Source: Pirellulales bacterium (GTDB taxonomy: Bacteria > Planctomycetota > Planctomycetia > Pirellulales > DATAWG01). Taken from it: a stretch of 38,552 bases of DNA. The position numbers and the translations under genes were made by a program. The first letter of the stretch is position 1, and the number at the start of each line of letters is the position of its first letter. Below the pieces are notes generated by a model. The model did not search any database and had not been told where the DNA came from. It saw only the letters and a program-made list of their open reading frames with translations. Of this stretch, positions 34,115 through 38,552 are shown one piece after another. The DNA is taken from assembly GCA_036267355.1 (NCBI GenBank), contig DATAWG010000059.1, positions 1 through 38,552 of the forward strand, read 5' to 3'.

Positions 34115-36379
34115 ATGACTGCAACTTTGGGCGCACCATCGGTGATCGGCAAGCCACGACAACGGGTTGATGGTCCGCTCAAAGTCACCGGCGTTGCGAA
34201 GTATACCTCCGATTTTCATTTTGCCGGCATGCTCTATGCCGTCCCCGTCGGTGCGACGATCGCCAACGGCGAAATTAAATCGCTGAATACGGCCGCCGCG
34301 GAAAAGATGCCAGGCGTGCGAGCGATCTATCATCGCAAGAACCTCGGCAAACTATTTCGCGTGGCGCCGGGCGATCGCTTCGGCGCCGACATGGCGCACG
34401 TCGACGAAACACGTCCGCCGCTGGAGGACGACGTAATCCGCTATTACGGCCAATACGTGGCCCTTGCCGTCGCCGACACATGGGAGCAGGCAAAGGCGGC
34501 CGCCGACGCTGTCGAAGCGACCTATCGACAAGAAAAGCCGAATGTCGATCCGGATCTGAATCCCGAGAAAAAGTCCAACGCCGAGCACAAATCAGCAACG
34601 CCTCCCAAGGTCGAAAGCGAGCGCGGCGACGCCGAGCGAGGCTTCCAGGAAGCGGCGATTCAGATCGATGCCATCTACACGCTGCCTCCTGAAACGCACA
34701 ATCCCATCGAGTTGCATTCCACCGTGGCAACGTGGCACGGCACGAACGTTACGATCTACGAAGCGACGCAGGGCGTTGTCAACCACCGCAATGTCCTCGC
34801 CCAAATGCTCGGCGTACAGCCGGAAAAAGTCCGCGTGATTTGCAAATTCATGGGCTCGGGCTTTGGCGGCAAGCTGTTTCCCTGGACGCATTCCGTGCTG
34901 ACCGCGGCGGCCGCCAGAAATCTCGGTAAGCCGGTGAAATTGGTCGTCAGCCGGCAGATGATGTTTGAATGTGTCGGCCATCGGCCCCAAATCTGGCAGC
35001 GAATACGCATCGGCGCGACGCCCGACGGCAAGCTAACCTCGTTGCGCCAAGACTGGGTGAATCACACGTCGATGCTCGACGATTACAAGGAAAATTGCGG
35101 CGAGGCCACGCCATTCATGTATAGCGTGCCCAACCTGCGCGTCACGTCGTCGCTAGCGCGGCGCAATGTCGGCACGCCCACGTCGATGCGTGGTCCAGGC
35201 GCCGTGCCGGGGCTGTTTGCGACCGAATCGGCGATGGACGAACTGGCCGTCCGACTCAAAATCGACCCCGTTCGATTGCGCTTGCTGAACGAGCCCACGA
35301 TCGACGAAGGCGAGCAGCTGCCGTTTTCCTCGCGGCATATCACCGAGTGTTACACGACCGGCGCGGACAGATTCGGCTGGGCCAGCCGCACCCCGGAAGT
35401 AGGCTCGATGAAGCGCAACGGCCTGACCTTAGGTTGGGGCATGGTCGGCTGCACCTGGATTGCCGCTCGCTTCGACGCCAAAGTCGGCCTCGAGCTGCGC
35501 GACGACGGCACGGCGCGGATTGCATCGGCCACTCAAGACATCGGCACAGGAACCTATACGGTGCTGGCGTTATTGGCCAGCAAATTTCTCGGACTGCCGG
35601 TCGAAAAGATCGAAGTCGTGCTGGGCGACACAGGCTTGCCGCCGGGGCCCTTGTCCGGCGGCTCGATGGCCACCGCGTCGCTGGTGCCCGCCACGAGCGA
35701 AGCAGCGGCCAAGCTCATCGACTCGTTGCTCTCGGTCGCTCGCAAAGTTCCTAAGTCCAAATTCGCGGCTCACAAGTCTGCGGACTTGGCGTTTACCAAT
35801 GGCCGCGTTCACAAGAAGCATGAACCGGCGTCGGCCGGCGTTCCGTTCGAGGAGTTGCTCAAGCAGGGCAATCTGCACGCCGTGTCGGGCGTCGGATCGT
35901 CGGACGGAACGTTTGGCGGCAAGGAGAAACCAAAATTTTCCAGCCATTCGTACGGCGCGCATTTTGTCGAAGTCACCTGGCAGCCCGAAATCGCGCGGTT
36001 GCGTGTCAGCCGCGTCGTGACCGTGATCGACGCCGGCCGTATCATCAATCCGCTCGCCGGGCGCAATCAGATCGAAGGCGCGGTGGTCATGGGCATCGGC
36101 ATGTGCCTGTTCGAAGCGACGGCCTACGATTCGCGAAACGGCGCGCCGTACAACGCCAACCTGGCGGACTACATCGTCGCCACCAACGCCGATGTGCCGA
36201 AGCTGGAAGTCCACTTTCTCGATTACCCCGATTTCCACCTTGACGAATTGGGAGCGCGTGGCATCGGAGAAATCGGCCTGGCCGGCACCGCGGCGGCCAT
36301 TGCCAACGCCGTCTATCATGCCACCGGAGTGCGCGTGCGCAACCTGCCGATCAAAATCGAGGATCTGCTGAGCGCCTGA
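34115..36379 (+). CDS. Aldehyde/xanthine dehydrogenase-type molybdopterin subunit (PaoC-like)
   Basis: Catalytic subunit that hydroxylates the substrate at a molybdenum cofactor, probably molybdopterin cytosine dinucleotide. At 754 residues it matches PaoC (about 730). N-terminal part: PRQRVDGPLKVTGVAKYTSD, then VRVICKFMGSGFGGK (the GGFGGK-type cofactor loop) and TSMRGPGAVPGLFATES. C-terminal part: ATQDIGTGTYTVLA, and the catalytic Glu719 in LGARGIGEIGLAGTAAA. Start at 34115 has GGAG about 9 bases upstream. It lies 72 bases after the FAD subunit and 38 before the xdhC-like gene. Having the catalytic Glu and both cofactor loops, it should be active. Confidence 0.95.
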   Translation: MTATLGAPSVIGKPRQRVDGPLKVTGVAKYTSDFHFAGMLYAVPVGATIANGEIKSLNTAAAEKMPGVRAIYHRKNLGKLFRVAPGDRFGADMAHVDETRPPLEDDVIRYYGQYVALAVADTWEQAKAAADAVEATYRQEKPNVDPDLNPEKKSNAEHKSATPPKVESERGDAERGFQEAAIQIDAIYTLPPETHNPIELHSTVATWHGTNVTIYEATQGVVNHRNVLAQMLGVQPEKVRVICKFMGSGFGGKLFPWTHSVLTAAAARNLGKPVKLVVSRQMMFECVGHRPQIWQRIRIGATPDGKLTSLRQDWVNHTSMLDDYKENCGEATPFMYSVPNLRVTSSLARRNVGTPTSMRGPGAVPGLFATESAMDELAVRLKIDPVRLRLLNEPTIDEGEQLPFSSRHITECYTTGADRFGWASRTPEVGSMKRNGLTLGWGMVGCTWIAARFDAKVGLELRDDGTARIASATQDIGTGTYTVLALLASKFLGLPVEKIEVVLGDTGLPPGPLSGGSMATASLVPATSEAAAKLIDSLLSVARKVPKSKFAAHKSADLAFTNGRVHKKHEPASAGVPFEELLKQGNLHAVSGVGSSDGTFGGKEKPKFSSHSYGAHFVEVTWQPEIARLRVSRVVTVIDAGRIINPLAGRNQIEGAVVMGIGMCLFEATAYDSRNGAPYNANLADYIVATNADVPKLEVHFLDYPDFHLDELGARGIGEIGLAGTAAAIANAVYHATGVRVRNLPIKIEDLLSA

Positions 36380-36417
36380 CGACACCATGCAATCGCCGCC
36401 CGTCGTGGTCATCGCAA

Positions 36418-37668
36418 GTGAGCTTCATCGTGATCCGCAACGACCTCAAAGAAATGATTTCGCTGGCTGAGCGTCTGGAGGCCGCCGCCGAACCGGCCAT
36501 CTTGGCCACGTTGTTTGCGGCCAATGGCTCGACCTATCGGCCGCTGGGGTCGATGATGATCGGCGGACCATCGTCGGCATTCCTGGCCGGGGGCGTCAGC
36601 GGCGGCTGCTTGGAGGAATTCATCGCCCGTCGCGGTCGCGCGCTCGCCCGGCAAAAATCGGCAATCATGCTCAGCTTCGCAGCCGATCCGGACGCCGATC
36701 ATTCCGATGCCCCGTCCCTTGGCTGCGGGGGATCCATCGATGTCCTGATCGAGCGGTTCACAGCGGACCATCTTGCATTTCTCCGCAGATTCGCCGCTGC
36801 CTACGATGCCGATCAGGCTTCAACCGCGATATGCACGATCGACACGTCGGCGAACTCCGAGATCGCCGTGCAACGAAGTCTCTGGACCGACGGCGATGAA
36901 ATGTCAGGTAATGAGGCGACGAATCTTGATCCGCAGATCAAACTGTTGCGCGAACGTGCGCTGCTAGCCAAACGCAGCATGCAGGGCACGATCGGGCCGC
37001 ACCGCCGCGCTCTGGTCCACTATGTCCGTCCGATCGTGCGATTGGTGGTTCTAGGCGCCGGCAATGATGCGCGGCCAATATGCTCGCTCGGCCATTCGCT
37101 GGGCTGGCACGTATGCGTCGCCGATCGGCGGGCGCGAATGGCGACGCACGGCCGTTTTCCCGACGCCGACCAAGTCGTGGCGAGCGACTGGTGGACGGCG
37201 CTCCGCTCGATTACTTTCACACCCCAAACGGCCATCGTCTTAATGACACACAGTCTCGTGGATGATGCCGAAATTCTGCCGTTATTGGCCGAGCGACCAG
37301 CGGCCTACGTCGGCGTGCTGGGGCCAGCACATCGCCGCCGCTGGCTATTGGAACATGTCGAGGGCGCCACGACGTTGCCAGAGAAGTTTGTCAATCGCCT
37401 TCGTGGTCCGATCGGACTCGACTTGGGGGATCGCAGTCCGGGCGGGATCGCCGTGGCGATGGTTGCGGAGATCCTCGCCGAACTGAACGGTCGCACGCCG
37501 GTGCCGTTGTGCCAACCGACCGATGCGAAGCTATCGCAGAAGCACGTATTGCAGGGCGGCAGAGAGTTCCAGGGACATCGCAGCGATACACGTACCGTTG
37601 CGCATGCCCACTCCGGGCAGCAGGTATGCGACTTGGCCGCCGGCACACGGAGTGTGCCTACTACGTAG
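36418..37668 (+). CDS. XdhC/CoxI-family molybdenum cofactor maturation protein
   Basis: XdhC-type chaperones bind, sulfurate and insert the Mo cofactor into hydroxylases such as the one just upstream (compare PaoD). The N-terminal XdhC/CoxI domain includes AILATLFAANGSTYRPLGSM, GGVSGGCLEEF and LGCGGSIDVLIE; the C-terminal Rossmann domain begins VVLGAGNDARPI (about 210-221) and contains RSPGGIAVAMVAEILAELNGR. Start is GTG at 36418, without a strong ribosome site. The protein is 416 residues, but family similarity ends near residue 370. The last ~45 residues are read through an intergenic repeat, and the TAG stop is supplied by the centre of a palindrome (GCCTACTACGTAG), giving the tail GTRSVPTT. 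Confidence 0.88.
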   Translation: MSFIVIRNDLKEMISLAERLEAAAEPAILATLFAANGSTYRPLGSMMIGGPSSAFLAGGVSGGCLEEFIARRGRALARQKSAIMLSFAADPDADHSDAPSLGCGGSIDVLIERFTADHLAFLRRFAAAYDADQASTAICTIDTSANSEIAVQRSLWTDGDEMSGNEATNLDPQIKLLRERALLAKRSMQGTIGPHRRALVHYVRPIVRLVVLGAGNDARPICSLGHSLGWHVCVADRRARMATHGRFPDADQVVASDWWTALRSITFTPQTAIVLMTHSLVDDAEILPLLAERPAAYVGVLGPAHRRRWLLEHVEGATTLPEKFVNRLRGPIGLDLGDRSPGGIAVAMVAEILAELNGRTPVPLCQPTDAKLSQKHVLQGGREFQGHRSDTRTVAHAHSGQQVCDLAAGTRSVPTT

Positions 37669-38069
37669 CAGGCATACTCCGTATGCCGTCGGCCACTTGA
37701 AACGCGTGCCATCATCCTGTTCAAGCGTTTCGGCCGCGAGCAAGCATGAGCGATGCGCTTGGTTCAAGCAGCAAGGTTTTAGCGGCGTCCAATTGCGAGC
37801 GAGAGCGAATCGGCATCGCCGCCGGCACACGGAGTGTGCCTACTACGTAGCAGGCATACTCCGTATGCCGTCGGCCACTTGAAACGCGTGCCATCATCTG
37901 TTCAAGCGTTTGTTCAAGCGTTTCGGCCGCGAGCAAGCATGAGCGATGCGCTTGGTTCAAGCAGCAAGGTTTTAGCGGCGTCCAATTGCGAGGGTGAGCG
38001 AATCGGCATCGCCGCCGGCACACGGAGTGTGCCTACTACGTAGCAGGCATACTCCGTATGCCGTCGGCC
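37639..38069. repeat. Three copies of a 56-base double-hairpin repeat in ~185-base tandem units
   Basis: Each 56-base copy (37639-37694, 37821-37876, 38014-38069) is two hairpins head to head: GGCACAC-GGA-GTGTGCC and GGCATAC-TCC-GTATGCC, joined by TACTACGTAGCA. Copies are spaced by 182 and 193 bases and share the interval sequence; the longer spacing comes from a short internal duplication (GTTCAAGCGTTT). The array lies between the xdhC-like and mocA-like genes. The first copy holds the xdhC-like stop, and the unit's downstream flank runs into the mocA-like ATG. Confidence 0.9.
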
Positions 38070-38085
38070 ACTTGAAACGCGTGCC

Positions 38086-38552
38086 ATGGTCAACGAAACT
38101 GCATGTTCCGCGTCCCCGACTTCCATCCCTGGTTTTGGCGGCGGGGGCTCGGAGAGACGTTTACTGACGGTCGTCCTGGCAGCCGGCGCGTCGCGACGCC
38201 TCGGCCAGCCGAAGCAATTGGTGATGCTGGGCGGTGAGACCTTGCTGCGGCGTCAGTGCCGACTCGCACTCGAAATTGGAATCGGACCCGTCGCGGTGAT
38301 CTTAGGCTGCCGGGCAGATGCATGCGCGGCGACCATCGCCGATCTGCCTGTCGCTCGACACATCAACGTGCGTTGGGCGGAAGGCCTGGGAGCATCGATC
38401 CGCCAGGCGGCACAGGTGGCCATGGCCAGTGATGCCGCCGGATTCCTGTTGATGCACGTTGATCAATACCGACTGACCGCCACGGACTTGCATTTGCTAA
38501 GCGTCGCCTGGATCGATTCGCACTGCCTGAACGTCTGCGTAACCAAACACGG
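38086..38552 (+). CDS. MocA-like molybdenum cofactor cytidylyltransferase (partial, runs off window)
   Basis: MocA enzymes join CMP to Mo-molybdopterin, making the cytosine dinucleotide cofactor used by Pao-type hydroxylases. The frame is open for 155 codons to the window edge. The nucleotide-binding signature LAAGASRRLGQPKQ is at 31-44 (GxSxRxGxxK with Lys43), followed by GGETLLRR and AVILGC. The WAEGLGASIRQA segment (98-109) is also typical. The metal-binding DQP motif reads DQY (126-128). The ATG at 38086 is the best start; it is formed by the last bases of the repeat unit and has no ribosome site, and the first ~25 residues are not family-like. Its place after the Mo-subunit and xdhC-like genes fits a cofactor supply role. 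Confidence 0.88.
   Translation, partial: MVNETACSASPTSIPGFGGGGSERRLLTVVLAAGASRRLGQPKQLVMLGGETLLRRQCRLALEIGIGPVAVILGCRADACAATIADLPVARHINVRWAEGLGASIRQAAQVAMASDAAGFLLMHVDQYRLTATDLHLLSVAWIDSHCLNVCVTKH

Noticed and set aside
37720-38000. GGTTCAA in the repeats as a tRNA T-arm
   Set aside because: No acceptor or anticodon arm can be built around it, and it recurs as part of a tandem repeat.
37639-38069. Evenly spaced ~56-base repeats resembling a CRISPR array
   Set aside because: Only three units; the intervening sequence is itself repeated rather than unique, and each repeat is a double palindrome.

Overview
The window looks like a stretch of a GC-rich planctomycete chromosome, probably of the Pirellulales type. 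The signs are a DUF1559-type prepilin-like protein, a protein built from YTV-like repeats, many Ser/Pro/Ala-rich exported proteins, a small soluble Ser/Thr kinase with a degenerate DFG motif, and intergenic regions full of palindromic repeats. This assignment comes from protein style, not from a marker gene. I see no rRNA, tRNA, CRISPR array or intact mobile element.

Layout. Positions 1-295 (-) hold a chimeric reading frame joining the start of an ATPase to an IS66-like transposase fragment. alaS (-) follows. Next come a Ser/Pro/Tyr-rich lipoprotein (+) and a TPR protein (-), each with a hairpin terminator between the converging ends, and then a cyclophilin-like lipoprotein (+). glgE and a maltokinase gene (+) overlap by 4 bases and encode the last two committed steps of the trehalose-to-alpha-glucan pathway. 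Positions 13032-15348 (-) are a three-gene unit: a prepilin-like protein followed by two paralogous single-pass membrane proteins of unknown function. It is flanked by two copies of one structured repeat. A Ser/Thr kinase (-) is followed by a CUT2-type sugar ABC transporter (+; binding protein, permease, double ATPase), nrdR (-), a frameshifted GNAT remnant (+), a large Cys-repeat exported protein (-), and metH (+). Then come an ion-channel-like membrane protein with an altered selectivity filter (-), a TPR lipoprotein (-) and hemH (-). The right end (+) is a molybdenum hydroxylase operon like E. coli paoABC: Tat-exported 2Fe-2S subunit, FAD/4Fe-4S subunit, Mo subunit, XdhC-like maturation protein, and the start of a MocA-like cytidylyltransferase.

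Genes that work together: glgE with the maltokinase gene; the three ABC genes; the three-gene prepilin unit; and the Mo-hydroxylase structural genes with their cofactor genes. The other genes look like single transcription units.

The most unusual signal is outside the genes. Fourteen copies of a 17-18 base hairpin (GGCACAC-GGA-GTGTGCC and variants) occur in four intergenic clusters. Stem changes are often compensated on the opposite arm, and the loop is usually TCC or GGA. One copy supplies the stop codon of the xdhC-like gene, and the last repeat unit runs into the start codon of the mocA-like gene. At least three other inverted-repeat families are also present.
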